Assembly (NCBI GenBank): GCA_033064195.1
Contig: JARBJD010000097.1
Location: 124,001 to 188,000 of the forward strand
DNA length: 64,000 bases
Direction of reading: 5' to 3'
From: Blattamonas nauphoetae
Taxonomy: Eukaryota; Preaxostyla; Oxymonadida
This document shows positions 50,834 through 62,763 of this stretch, piece after piece (the first letter of the stretch is position 1; the number at the start of each line of letters is the position of its first letter). The position numbers and the translations under genes are program-made. The notes beneath the pieces are model-generated. The model worked only from the letters and a program-made list of their open reading frames with translations, had not been told where the DNA came from and ran no database searches.

Positions 50834-52512
50834 GGGACTGGAATGCAAAACGCCTGCTCTACAGCGGAAGATGCAAAACTGCAAGTCTAACGGAAGAATA
50901 ATTATCTTGAATCTGATTCATTATCCACTTTGGATTCATCTGTAGTTTTCCTAAAATAGACGCAGAGTAACAATCGTGGCGAAGTGTCGAGAAAAACAAA
51001 CAACATGGGATGATCGTCTTCTCTTTCTCCATCCATCGAGCCCATCCGACTGTCATTATCACCGCATGCATCATTTGTCCTTTCGTACTTCAAAATGCGT
51101 TTCTGATCACATCTAAAAAGTATTTCAACTTGATACGACAGATGAAACTTTTCTGCACATCAACGGTGTATATTGTATTTTTATTCAGCTTTCTTTTGTA
51201 CAGTCTCTAAATCTTCCGACATTTTTGGCAACACTCTCCCAAAATACAAGTATAGCAGTCAATCTTCAGTGAAAACGACTCTTTTCGAAACCATTTGTCA
51301 AATTGCACTTCGATGAAACCATGCAAATATCCACAAATATACTGTGTGTCCTCCATTTTACTCAACTATTTCAGACTGTATGATGATATCTCGCCGTTCT
51401 CTTGCACTGCTTTCTCTCATTCCGTCCACTTTCGCTGAAATTGTGTATTCACAGACAAAGATCAAGATGTATTCTGTTGAATGCAGAAATTCGGTCGGAT
51501 ACGAAAATTTGGAGGATCACCGCCTGCGAAATGGAAGTGATTTCTGTGAGTCTTTGAAAGCAATGAATGTCTCCTTCCTTTCATCCATTATTCTTCCAAC
51601 TCTGATTTCTGACCCAACCAGACCTTTTCTGAGATGTCTCAGTCGGAAAATGCTCAAACTCCATTGTTCAAGCAAGATGTGCAACTCGAGCAAGAATGCA
51701 ACAATCTCTCACTCTTAAACTTGAAGGAAGAAGAAAAACATGACGAGATTTGTGATTAAGATACCGATTCACATTTGTCGGTTTCTGATTTTCAATCAAT
51801 TCGAAAGAGCCGGGCCGCTGTGGATTGTCACAATTCACTTTTCACTCTTTTCTCCGTTCATCGTTCCATTTTAATAATGATTCCACATTTCTCTGTTTTG
51901 TCTCCAAATTTGTTCGTGAAATTCCAATTAGGCAAGTGAACCTTGTCTTAATAATTGAGATCCGATCAATCCCCCAAGTGGACCAATGTCTCACAAACAA
52001 ACCAATAAGGCCGTTTTGGTTGTGAGCGTCTAAAAGAACACTAGCATACTCCCCAAAGAAGAGAATAAACCATGTTTGAACTTCAGTGCCATCTCATCTC
52101 GTCCTTGCAGTTTTACATTTTCCGCTGTAGAGGATGCTTGCCATTCACTGGACACAGTTACAGGATCTGGGACACAATTCAGATGTGCAAAGAGGGTCAA
52201 GTAGTAGAGAATCATGAAGGAGAGATAAGTTGATCGAGGGCCCTTAGGGATTTTCTTGATATCCCACAATTCGTTACATTCAAGAGCTTCTTTTCTCATT
52301 GACATCTCAAAACACCAAAGGAACATCTGACTAATGATTTTCTGAGTTCATCCTGGTACAGTTGAAGAAATCGTTCTGGATATCCGAGAAAATGTCAAAT
52401 GAACCAGAGGTAAGTCCAAACGAATCAGAGAAGAGTGTTCAACAAGAGAAAAAATAACTAGAAAACGAAACACGTCAAACACGATTAAATGAGTGTTCCT
52501 GTTCAGTGCAGG
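50834..52512. other. AT-rich intergenic region
   Basis: Apart from the possible small two-exon gene at 51380-51743, I find no supported gene or repeat. The first bases (GGGACTGGAATGC) are the resumed surface-gene relic. Confidence 0.45.
51380..51743 (+). CDS. Possible small secreted protein, two exons
   Basis: Exon 1 (51380-51545) encodes MMISRRSLALLSLIPSTFAE, a plausible signal peptide, then Asn/Arg-rich sequence with one Cys. The donor is GTGAGTC and the acceptor TGTCTCAG. Exon 2 (51643-51743) adds a short Cys/Arg-rich end and a TGA, about 88 aa in total. Phase fits across the 97-nt intron. No family is recognised and the gene could be fortuitous. Confidence 0.3.
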
Positions 52513-55290
52513 TTAATCTGAGAGGCTTTCTCCTCCCGCTTCTCCCTCCGAAGACAGTTTCTCTGGTTCGTCTTGTTTCTCCTCTTCTTGTTCTTTTGAA
52601 CCAGTACCGTCCGTTGCTTCATCTTGTGTCTTTTCATCCGCATCTCCTTCTTTTTCGTCCTTGGCTTCGCTTTCGATTTGATCAGTTGTGGTCTGTTCTT
52701 CCTCTGCGGGTTTCAAGTCTGAGGTTTCTTGTTCAGTCGGATTCTGCGTCGAGGATTCTTCAGCTGGTTTCGCTTCTGTTGTTTCGTACTCGCTCTCCGC
52801 TGTCTGTTTTGCCTCCTCTTCAGATGCTTTTGCTTCTGTTGGTGCTTTCTCGCTCTCCACTGTTGGTTTCGCCTCTTTTTCAGCTGGTTTCACGTCAGCC
52901 TCTTTCGGCGCTGGTTGCGGGTCATCCTTCTTCACTTGACTCAACTCAGACTTGTCTTCCTTCTTCTTCCCATGTCTCTTCTGAATGGTTTTCTTCTCTG
53001 TCTTCAGAACCTGTCGATCCATCTCCTCAATCAGAGCGAGCTGCTGTTGGAACTCTTCCTTCCATCTTTGACGAACAACTTCTCGCTTCACTTTCATCGA
53101 CGGAGTCATACACTTGTTATCAACCCCCCACTCCTCCTCGCACAACACAATCCCTTTCGGGATCTCGTATCTTTTGATTTCTGTTGGGCATCCTTCCGCA
53201 GTTCGTTGTACGGCTGCGAGAACGAAGCTCATCGCTTCTGGTGTCGTTGAAAGAAGTTTTCGGAGTTCGTCGGGTGAATCGAATTCTGTTTCTGCTGATT
53301 TCACGATCGGTTCATTCGGTCTTTCCTTTCTTTGCGTTCGAAAAGCCGCAACAGCCCCATCAGCCCATTTGCTCGCACCGGTTTCCTTTTCATTGTCTTC
53401 CGAGATTAGAAGATCCCAATTAGGCACCACGAATGCGACAAGAGCGGATGAGGTTGATGGACCGTACACGATCACTTGCTTGATCCACTTGCAGTTCTTC
53501 TCCAAGGCAGCCTCAACCTTCTCGGCCGAGATGAACTCTCCCTGACTCAACTTGAAGATATTCTTCTTCCTGTCGATGATTCTCAGAGAATCAGCAAACG
53601 TCTTCGAGTTGGGATCGTCGTCTGTCCTGTACGGTCCAGGAATCCACATCCCGATATCTCCAGTGTGATAGAATCCATCCTCGTCGATAGCTTTCTTCGT
53701 GCTCTCCTCGTCTTTGTAGTATCCGAGGAACATGGTCGGCCCTCGATGGCAGATCTCGCCGCGAGGGTAGGGCTGGTCGGTGATGAGATAGTCCATCTCG
53801 GGGACGCTCTCCAGACGGACCTCCGAATATCTGTATGGGACACCGCAGTTGCCCTTGTCGAAAGAGACAATCTGACCGCAGGTTGTTGTTCCGCACGTTT
53901 CAGTGAGTCCGTAGCCTTCAGCAATAAGCACACCGAGCGACACGGAGAGGAATTCTTGGATGTGATAAGGGAGGGAGGCTGCACCATTATATGCGAGACG
54001 GAGACGACCTCCAAGTTTTTCTTTGATTTGGTTGAACACTATTTTGTCCGAAAAACGGGCTGTTTTGCCTTCGAGAAGGGCTTTGAGCTTCGATTTGTAA
54101 GCGATTTTGAAGGCGATTCGGGCGATGAAATTCTTCTTCTGGATTTGAGAATAGACCTTTGAATACGTTTTGGAGAACACACGCGGCACACCAGCCATGA
54201 TTGTGGGACGAAGGGCCACGAGATCGTCAGTGAGGGTGGACATGGTGCCACTGTAGAATCCGATCCCACATCCGAAGTGGAGAACGGTATATTCCAGCAC
54301 ACGGGCAAAGATATGGGCAAGGGGAAGGAAGGAGATGAGGTAGTCTTGGTAATCATTCGGGGAAGGAGTTGCTCGTGTCATGAGGTTGATCGAGCCCACC
54401 GCGACGGCGTTATGAGAGATCATCGCACCTTTAGGGACACCAGTAGTTCCAGATGTGTAGACAATGGTGAAAACATCACCAGGGAGAGGTTCTTGATCTG
54501 GGACAGGATTTGCTTTCCCAAGGGCAACAATGTCGCTGAACTTGTGGGTAACGCCTTGTGGGAGCTCTGTCGATGTTGAACTTGCGTCGTCAATCAAAAT
54601 GATGTATTCGAGTAATGGGGCAACCCCAGAAGCCTTAATTGACACTGCGAACGGAAGTTGTTTTCGTTGGACGACGATCGCCCTCATGTCTGAATGGACG
54701 ACAATGGTTTGGCAATCATTCTCTCCGTAACTGTCATACACTGGGACACACACAAATGATTGACATGCAATAGCGTAGTCTGTGAGTGACCATTCGACAC
54801 AGTTTGTGGCCATGATCCCAACCTGTTTTCGAAAGATATGGGGAAAATAGGGAAAAGAACCTTGTCACCTGTGACGAGACCAATATGACGCAAGCCTGAA
54901 CCAACAAAAGTGATTAGATCGTTCACATCACGATATTTAAGCCAGATGTATTGGCCCTGTGTTTACAGAAGAATGGCACGAATAGATGGAAAATGAGAAT
55001 TGAAATATGACAGGGAGGCACACTCGTTTGGTGGTATCCGGAAGATACTCACGATATCCGAGGTGATCATTGTCTGGATATCTTTCACAACACGTTCGAA
55101 CAAGTTTCTTGATTGTCAAGCCATCTGGCTGAAAATAAGATGTTGAATAGGAAGTAAGATTAGCTGTTCTGTGAACTGGTCCCCTTTCGTTGTGATCAGT
55201 CGACATTGATCTGGTGAAGATCCTGACCATACTTCGTATAGGATCAATCAATGACACTCGGTAGAGGCTTTTCGGAAGAGAATTGATCAT
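52513..55290 (-). CDS. Long-chain acyl-CoA synthetase with acidic tail
   Basis: This adenylate-forming enzyme couples fatty acid, ATP and CoA to give acyl-CoA, probably at a membrane. Three exons join in frame: 55290-55024, 54956-54861, 54822-52513. Family motifs: VYTSGTTGVPKGAMISH (ATP/AMP binding), GYGLTETCG, FYHTGDIGMW and DRKKNIFKLSQGEFISAEKV (the fatty-acyl-CoA synthetase signature). After the enzyme ends (about residue 730 of the spliced protein), a tail of about 160 residues follows: first basic, then dominated by Glu, Lys, Ala and Thr, which is unusual for the family. The start may be 55290 or MSTDHNERG at 55206; the extra 28 residues are basic and amphipathic. Confidence 0.93.
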
Positions 55291-55454
55291 TCATCTCAGA
55301 GATGTTCCCAAATACAGCAATTGGGTCGAGTTGTCGAGATTTCCTCGGCTGTATTACGATGGCACGAGATCAAGCCACACTTTGTGTTCTCTGTTTTTTC
55401 TCATCTGAATGAATGAACACTTCTCTTTCCTTTTCATCCACTGTGTCAACATTT
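55291..55454. other. Intergenic spacer before the MITE
   Basis: No feature is seen apart from the 8-bp target duplication CAACATTT at 55447-55454. Confidence 0.4.
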
Positions 55455-55866
55455 GGCATAATCCGACCCCGTGCCCCCCTCCAATATTTTAACAGGAGCT
55501 TTGTTTAATATCACTTCACGATGTTTTTACAATTATTGCTCGATTTGAGACCGGGTTTTGGAGTTATGGATTTATCTACACTTCACCCGATCCTTTTTCC
55601 AGACACTTTTTCATAATGTCGGATAGTCTTCACAGCCCCCCGCTCAAGAGCAGGGGGGGCTGTGAAGACTATTGGTGAATTCTCAAAAGTACCATAGAAA
55701 AAAGGATCTTTGTGAAGTGTTGAAACAAATAATGGGCTGGATCCGGCCAAAAAGGGCAGCTTTTTTTCGCCCTCAAAATCACAAAATTTTATCAAAAGTG
55801 TGTTTAATATTAAAAACCAGACATATTTGAAAATTTTGGTGAGGGGGCACGGGGTATGATTAAGCC
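55455..55866. mobile_element. Fold-back MITE, probable hAT-type
   Basis: A 412-bp non-coding element flanked by the 8-bp direct repeat CAACATTT (55447-55454 and 55867-55874). The ends are imperfect inverted repeats sharing TAATC and ACCCCGTGCCCCC. Inverted similarity continues inward (for example ACACTTCACCCGATCCTTTTT against a copy near 55690-55720) to a strong central hairpin at 55630-55672. The 8-bp duplication suggests the hAT superfamily; that is inference. Confidence 0.8.
55630..55672. repeat. Central hairpin of the MITE
   Basis: Arms AGTCTTCACAGCCCCCC and GGGGGGCTGTGAAGACT surround a GCTCAAGAGC centre that also pairs. The stem is about 20 bp with one or two bulged bases. Confidence 0.9.
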
Positions 55867-56242
55867 CAACATTTACTGAGTGTGACAAAAGTGATGTTGT
55901 TAGCATTGCACTATCCGAGGAGATTCGGACCAAATCTCTCGCATCGTTCATCAAGCGCTTTGAAAACAGTACTGCGTCTCTTTCTTGGACAGTGTGTTGT
56001 TTCGTCTTTTTCCTGTTGAATGCAGAGATTAATGGAATGGTTTGTTGAAGCAGTGATCGGTGCACACATCTTCCGAAATGAACACAACTCTGCCCCGCCT
56101 CTCACCTTCGAAAATGTCAGAATTGACGCAACCTCCACAATTCTTATAGGTCTTCTCTTTTTCTGATTTCATCATCTGAACAGATTCTCTCTCTTCGCAG
56201 TTTGAACAGCTGATCGCAGGTTCTCTCTCTTCCGACATCTCC

Positions 56243-59155
56243 ATGCTCTGCCAGTTCTTTCTGCACATTTATCGAAGTCTCAAACAACTCAACCGATTTT
56301 TCTTCCCTCTTCACTACAAACAAGAAGATATGGTCTTCGCACGCATCATGACTCCACTCGTCGAACATTTTGTGGCTTCTGGCGATCTCATTCTCCAAAA
56401 ATCATCTCCACAAGATCACTCACATTATTTTGCGAACTTTTTTTGTGGTCTTGACAAGAAAAAAATTGCATATTCCAATCCATTTCTATCCCAAAATCTC
56501 GCCGCTTTATTCGCACGCTATGTTCTTCATCCAAACAATTGCGACTCTTTTATTCTGCCAGACCACTCATTTCTGCGCGGCAATAATGTTAAATCTTCAG
56601 AAAAGCTTCTGGATGTGGTGAAGAAGATCAAAGAAACGCACTCGCTTGAGGGAGTTCGGAATGCACATTATGATTGGAAGGAATGGGTGAAGTTGATGGA
56701 GAAGGTGAAAATGGGTGTGGAATCATTGGTCTGTCTTCATTTTCCGTTAACTGTTCCCTTCAGAATGATATTTCCTTCCTCCAATCTCGCTGTTTTCGAG
56801 CCGCACTCCTCTCACTCCAAACGAAACATCAACTCCGAGCCAAGCGACATCGGATCAAAAAGAACAGCTTCGCAGACACATATTCCTTTCGAACCACAGA
56901 TGATCCTTCATTTTTTTCAACAACCATCTCATCATTCACCAACCTCACGTTGAACCATCACTCCTCTTTCCATCACCTTCCATCATCCGCGGACAGTTCA
57001 AGTTACACATCAACCATCTCCACCCAAACATCTCTCCCAACCCAGCAGTCATCTGTTTCTCAACTCCTCATTTCTGACCAGTTAGCATTCCATTCAGACT
57101 CCATCGTTGATCATTCTCAACAAATGCTACTCAAGATTCATCGCCTCCTCACTCGACCACCTCCCCCTTCCTTCTCGTGGAATATCCGAACAACACGCCT
57201 TTCAGAATCAGACGAAGACGCTCATTTCCAACCACATCCTCACATCGTCGATCGCAACGAAACGTTCGACACATCTCTCTTCGACGAGATGGACGACCAG
57301 AAGGTCGTGGCATCCCTTCGCCGATGTGGTGAAGTTGTCAAAGCGACTCAATCCACAAAATGTATTGTTGACGTCGAAGATTTCAAGGCACTCATCGTCT
57401 CTGGTCTGCACTCGTCCAGTCACACCGTCCGATTGGAATGCTCCAATCTCTTCTTCCAACTTGGAGACTTTCTCCAAATCGTCGATGATCCTCGTGATCG
57501 TGAATGTCGAACCCTCCAAAACGCATTCCGTGATGGAACAATAGTGGAGCAGAGAACGCTACTAGAATTGTGGGGGCGATGGAACAGATTCAGGTTCAAG
57601 AATAGAAACGGACAAATGATGAAAAAAGAGGATTTTGATTTCGACGGGTTTCTGGCAGCAGATCTGAGTGACAATTCGCTCTTTAGCAAAGCTTGTATCT
57701 TTATCAGAACCCTCCTCTTCAATGCTGTGGTTTCAATATCCTTTCAATGGCGATTGGACTTCCTCGTCCAGTTTGAGAAGAGGCATCAGATGATGTCGCG
57801 TCTCTCCTCTCTGAGTGCCTTGTCAAGGAAGTCACAATCAGAATTTGATCTGACGTCAGTCGCATCCACTCTCGGTTCGTACTTGTCTGTCATTCGTGGC
57901 TTCGATTTCCCTTCTGCACTCACAGAACTCATCACAATTGATTTGGCATCAAGTCCCCATTATTTCTCTCATGGGCTAAATCCGGCTTTCTATCTAAACC
58001 ACACCTCTTTAGCTCCCAAACACAGACCATCTTTCTTCCCGATGGATCTGCTGTTCGAGCGGTTCATCCGCAGTTACCCTGACGCTTTCTTTGCTGGATG
58101 GCCACTGGTGTCTGACTGCACTCGGAGAATGTTTCTCTTCACACCATACGTTGGACTGCACTCCCTTCTTCTTCGATGCCCCAAACTCAATCTCAATGAA
58201 GAATCTGTGAAGCATCTCGTCGGGATGCTCTCCGTCCGTCTTTCAGGTCAGGACACCACTCAAGTGGATATTGTGAAGCTCTTCAATTACTTTCCTCCTC
58301 CTCGCCTCTTCGATACAGTGCTCTCCTCTCCATCTCACATCAGAACTAATTTCAACATCTGGATCAATTTTCTTGCTCTCTTCATTGACGTTGGTGCTTT
58401 ACCAACACCTTTCGGGGCCTGCTCATCACACGCCACAATGTTCAGGATTCTGGCTCCGGTTAAGGTGAATCCGAACAAAAATGAGCTGTACTTGTTGCGG
58501 AAGGTTGGGGATGTTGTTGTGTCTCTTCACTGGCTCAGCATTCCTGCTCTCTTCGACTCTCCACTCCTCTGCCGTCTTCCTTCACTGGCTGGTGCTCAGC
58601 GAGGCGTCCTCCAAACTCTCTCCTCCCACTCTGGCATCCCCTCTCTCGTTCCTCATCTCCCATCATCCAACTGGAACTCCATCAGAACAATGTTGAATAA
58701 AAGACTCTCTCCCTGCGAAGGAATCCGCTTGATGTGTCTGTCTGTGCGATCTATCGCTCATTCCGGTGTGCACCTGTTTTTTTCATTCTTTCTCAGATTT
58801 CCAGTCTTCCGTCATTGATCCATCTGTTCTGCAGTATCTCACTGGGAAGCTCTTGTTTGTTATCTCTCATCCCATTCATATTTACAGATCTCCACTTCCA
58901 GCACTCGTGTCTGCTGCTTTCGAGTTCTTCCATCGCTTCGTCCGTGTTGCCTCTGATGCTGTTCGGATTGAGTTGGTGATGGAAGGTCTGTTGGATCATG
59001 TTGTGTTCGCAGTGTCGAATTCATCGTTCTTGGATGACTACGAGAAAGGGATTGCTGTGATTGGGATTCTTCTGGCGACCATCCGACGAGACGATCAGAA
59101 ACGGAGAAGGGGAACCAATGATCCATCTTCTCTCGTCAAGCCTCAGACAGTGTGA
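56243..59155 (+). CDS. Large helical protein of unknown function
   Basis: Three exons are clear: to 56728, 56764-58765, 58797-59155, with introns of only 35 and 31 nt and matching phases. The protein is over 930 aa. It starts with helical sequence (MLCQFFLHIYRSLKQLNRFF), has a Ser/Thr-rich region (about 220-330), then long helical stretches (LIVSGLHSSSHTVRLECSNL, LDFLVQFEKRHQMMSRLSSL) to a basic C-end. Coding character extends upstream of 56243 to about 56201 (FEQLIAGSLSSDIS), next to an acceptor-like TTCGCAG, so a first exon is missing; MNTTLPRLSPSKMSEL near 56080 is a candidate whose frame I could not connect. No domain is recognised. Its last 20 bp overlap the convergent gene. Confidence 0.7.
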
Positions 59156-60305
59156 AGCATCTATCAGCAGACACCTCAGATGACTCATCCACTCGAACCA
59201 ACTGTCCCGTCACGACCCACCGTACGAGTGAATCGATTCGATCCAAACTATTTCCAATGAGAAGAATTGCTGCGTTGTGCATTTTCTCTTCGTGTTTCTT
59301 CGATCTTTCGAAGAATGACTCTTTCTTCCCTTCCTTCTTCCTCAGCGGCGATCCCTTCGTCTTCCTTCGCTTCTTCACTTCTTTCCGACTTTTCAATTCT
59401 TTCATTTCGGCTTCCCTTTCTTCCTCAATCTGCTCGCCCAACGGATCAATCAACTCCGCTGTCGTCGTCGAGCGTGGGTATTGTGTCGACTGAAAATCAC
59501 TTGAAACTGTCCGACGAGGCGACAGGGTCGACATTGGCGTGGAAGACGGCGTTCGCGACAGATTCCCACTTCCCCTCACTTCACTCCCCTTCCGCCCCAA
59601 TCTTCCACCCGACCGCACTGAATAGCTTTCTGCATTCCGACGCATCGCTGTGATCGTCCCGTCTGGCATCACAGGCCCGTTCTCTTCGTCCCCACACCCA
59701 ACCACGTCGTTCCCTTTCTTTCGCACGTCCGCCAGCGCTTCTGACACAACCTTCATCAAATAATTCGATGATTCCGAGGGCAGATTGTGTTGTTTGGAAA
59801 AGCCTTCCACAACGGTCTTCACGTTGTCTGTTTCGCGAATCACGATCGTCCCTTCTTTCGCTTTCGATCCGTTCTTGCACGGCAGCTTGATGTTCATTTT
59901 CAACAAAATCGTCCGACGCTGAAGCATCGCATTCAGACATGTCTCGATCCCTTCCGAATGGTCGGGGTGAGCAGCCACATCGAAATACCTCCAATTCCAC
60001 TCTTTCATCTCGTCGAGTGGTTTCGTGTCTATCGACGAATCTGAAGCATCCATCACCGTCTGCGAGACAGACTTGGAATAATCTTCGAGGCGAGTCAGTT
60101 CTCCTTCCCTCATATCTTCGTCTTTTCCGCATGGTTCCATCTTCGATTGTTCCAGTTGTTCCACCAGTTCTGATGTCATCGGAAGAGACATGTCTTCAGT
60201 AAACAACGGTTGGCAATCAATGTTAAAGCAGGGTTGAGGAAGAAATTCAAAGTGTGAGGTGAATTGAGAGAGAGAGCGCATGGGGAAACAAGCTGGATCA
60301 AACAC
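59136..60305 (-). CDS. Acidic/basic protein with a possible ubiquitin-like segment
   Basis: At most 389 aa. MSLPMTSELVEQLEQSKMEP at 60191 is an alternative start, since the preceding 38 residues are atypical and could be an untranslated or spliced region. Residues of about 130-200 (LKMNIKLPCKNGSKAKEGTI, VIRETDNVKTVVEGFSKQHN, LPSESSNYLMKVVSEAL) resemble a ubiquitin-like fold in which a beta-hairpin is followed by a helix; this is a weak pattern match. A Ser/Thr/Arg-rich linker follows, then a Lys-rich coiled coil (EVKKRRKTKGSPLRKKEGKK) and a short helical C-end. No catalytic motif. The 3' end overlaps the plus-strand neighbour by 20 bp. Confidence 0.65.
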   Translation of the reverse strand: MFDPACFPMRSLSQFTSHFEFLPQPCFNIDCQPLFTEDMSLPMTSELVEQLEQSKMEPCGKDEDMREGELTRLEDYSKSVSQTVMDASDSSIDTKPLDEMKEWNWRYFDVAAHPDHSEGIETCLNAMLQRRTILLKMNIKLPCKNGSKAKEGTIVIRETDNVKTVVEGFSKQHNLPSESSNYLMKVVSEALADVRKKGNDVVGCGDEENGPVMPDGTITAMRRNAESYSVRSGGRLGRKGSEVRGSGNLSRTPSSTPMSTLSPRRTVSSDFQSTQYPRSTTTAELIDPLGEQIEEEREAEMKELKSRKEVKKRRKTKGSPLRKKEGKKESFFERSKKHEEKMHNAAILLIGNSLDRIDSLVRWVVTGQLVRVDESSEVSADRCFTLSEA

Positions 60306-60607
60306 AGAAATGAATGAACGAAATAGAATGAACTAACAGAAATGATCAGATGTGGATGGCTCAACGCGAGTGGAGCCCGTGGGAGTTCTGGGCCTTGGTT
60401 CTGCGGTTTTGAGCATTGGTTGTGACTGATTTTGGTTGGATCAACATTCTTTCGTCAATCAACTCTGTTAATCGCAGGATCACTGGATATTTCCGAAATC
60501 CTTCCTTTCGTGACGATTCACATCACTTTCATTGGAACATGTGTGATTAAAGCTGGTTGTTCTGAAATCAATTTGTTAAGGGACAAGATCAAGAACTCCT
60601 TTTTTCA

Positions 60608-62763
60608 TGTTCGCCAATCCGACACAATCATCACTCACAACCACACCGGCATCTGACCACACATTGGAAGGACTGGTTTGTGTCTCTTGTGTCTGAGCAT
60701 CATCTTGTTCATGGACTTCATGTGCCACTTTTCTTTTCCACTTTTTTATCCCCTTTTAAAATTTGGGTCTCGTTTGTCAATATTATCATTCTATTCGATG
60801 TTATATCTCAGTTGGAGGAATTCAGGAGATGTAAAAGTGAGTTCAAGAATGGCGATGAAACTGTCCAACACAAAATCGCACTTTCTGTCCTCACAACGAT
60901 TTCATCAGGTGTGTTTGGATGTTCCATTTATTTGATTTATTTCCTACACAATATTTTCAACTTTTAAGTGATTATTTCTTCCTTTATTGTGATATCTCAG
61001 AACCAACAAAAATGAAAGAACGAAGTTCGATTGGGATTCGGAGTGGATTGCTGGAGAGATTTTCGGAACGACTGTCGTCGGACTGTGCAAGCACGCTTTC
61101 TGTGTGTCTCTCTTCTTCTCTCTATATGATGATATTTCTCATTCTCTTTCTGATTCTCATTCTGATTTATTTTGTGATGGATTGTGTCTGCTCAGGGAGT
61201 TCTGTCGAGTGTGATTGTGGTGATGGTGACATCGGTGTCGGAAGGACGACCTCGACTTCGGAGTGACTTGATTCCTTCTCTGCTTGCGCTCTCCTCCGTT
61301 TGTTCCTCTCTTTCTTCATTTCTTCTCTTCCTCCTTCTTTCTGCTGTTCTCCTGTTCTCATTTTTGTTCTTTGTTGAATCAGCATCCAGACAGTTCGTTA
61401 TCGACACCAGCCACTCACTCTCTTGGGTCTGCTCTCTTCTCTCTTCTTCATCATTCTTTCCTCTCTTCTCTCTTGTCCTCTCTCCAACTGTTTTGCTTTC
61501 TTTCGATTTGTTTTGATTTGTGTTTGGAGTCTTCTGTGTGGAGGAAGTCTTTCGTGCCAGGAATTGGAGGGAGTGTTGAGTTCGGGAATTGTTGAGAGAC
61601 TTTGCACTCGAATTGAAAGTGGAAGTGAAGATGAAAGTGAAAGTGGGTCAGCGAATGTTGTGGCGACACTTGTTGTTTTCGACCGATTATGTTGTGGCCT
61701 TCGATCTCACATTACCACTGAAGAACATTCTAAATCAACTGACCAAAAGAATGAAGGATCGAAGAAAGATTCGTTCTCGCTGACTCGTCGCTGTGGATTC
61801 GCACTTGCTCGAATTGAGAAGGCAGTTCTGATGCTGGAGAAGCGAGTCGGAGGAAAGATGGATTGCGATGAGAAGATACGAAACATCCAACAGCAAGTTG
61901 GAGGGATGATTGTTCGTCATTTCCGATCGTCAATCCAGCTACTGTCAAAAAATGAGATTGGAGCGATTGGGATTGACTTGACAGCTGTTCGAAGGGAGAT
62001 GGAAGCAGAACGAGAGAAGGAGAAAGAAACAGCAAGGAAAGCAGAAGAGGAGAGACAGAGAGAGTTCTCGAGGAAGATGAGAGAGATGGAAGAGATGAAG
62101 AGGATGAACGAAAAATGGATTAAAGAAGGACGACAGAGGGAGGAAGAGAAGAAGAGGGAGGAAGAAAGGAAGAGAAATGAAGAAGAAGAGCGACGAAGGA
62201 ATGTGAAGGAAGGAGTAGCAGCAATCGAAGTGTTCTTGCGTGACAAGTTCACTCTTTCTGGAAATGTGTTCACCAAATGTGTCGATGAATGTTCGTCGTT
62301 CTTCTCAATCTCTTTCGGACCAGTCGTTGTTCGAATCACATTTGTGATCAGACACTGGGCCAATTATACTTTTGATGTTGGCCTGATTGCCGCCGATATG
62401 GTTGAACAGATCACGTCTTCACTTGCTGATTTCTCAAATCTCAAAAGAGCCGCAAATTGGCAGCTCCATCCACAGAATCGATGGGCACGTCAAAATGGAA
62501 AGAGGGTTCACGAAGGATCAGCATGCAAGGCAGTGGCAGTTGGACAGCGAGTGGTGATGGAAGCAGATGGACGAGAAGGGAAGAGAACATTGAAGCTGTC
62601 ACAAGATGGAGAGACACAGCCAGTCTTCTTCTCCAACATTCCTGTTCCCTTCAGGTTCGGAATTCAGATTTACGGAACTGGTTCTTCAGTTGAGATTGTG
62701 TCATCGGAAGTACTTGGAGAGGCGTCGATGGTTGGAGGGAGTTTTCCAGTGGTGATGAACTAA
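60608..62763 (+). CDS. Coiled-coil protein with SPRY-like C-terminal domain
   Basis: An apparently intact six-exon gene: 60608-60676, 60812-60908, 61001-61101, 61196-61297, 61383-61489, 61530-62763. All phases fit, giving 569 aa. It starts MFANPTQSSLTTTP. The N-domain is helical (SVLTTISS, GLLERFSERLSSDCASTLS, LRSDLIPSLLALSS, LSSGIVERLCTRIE), followed by an acidic Ser-rich linker and a second helical part (RCGFALARIEKAVLMLEKRV). A charged coiled coil runs from about residue 310 to 390. The C-terminal SPRY-like domain (about 395-560) has GNVFTKCVDECSSFFSISFG, CKAVAVGQRVVMEADG and FFSNIPVPFRFGI. SPRY domains bind proteins, so a scaffold or ligand-binding role is inferred. The acceptor of exon 6 (TTTGGAG) is weak. 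Confidence 0.82.
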
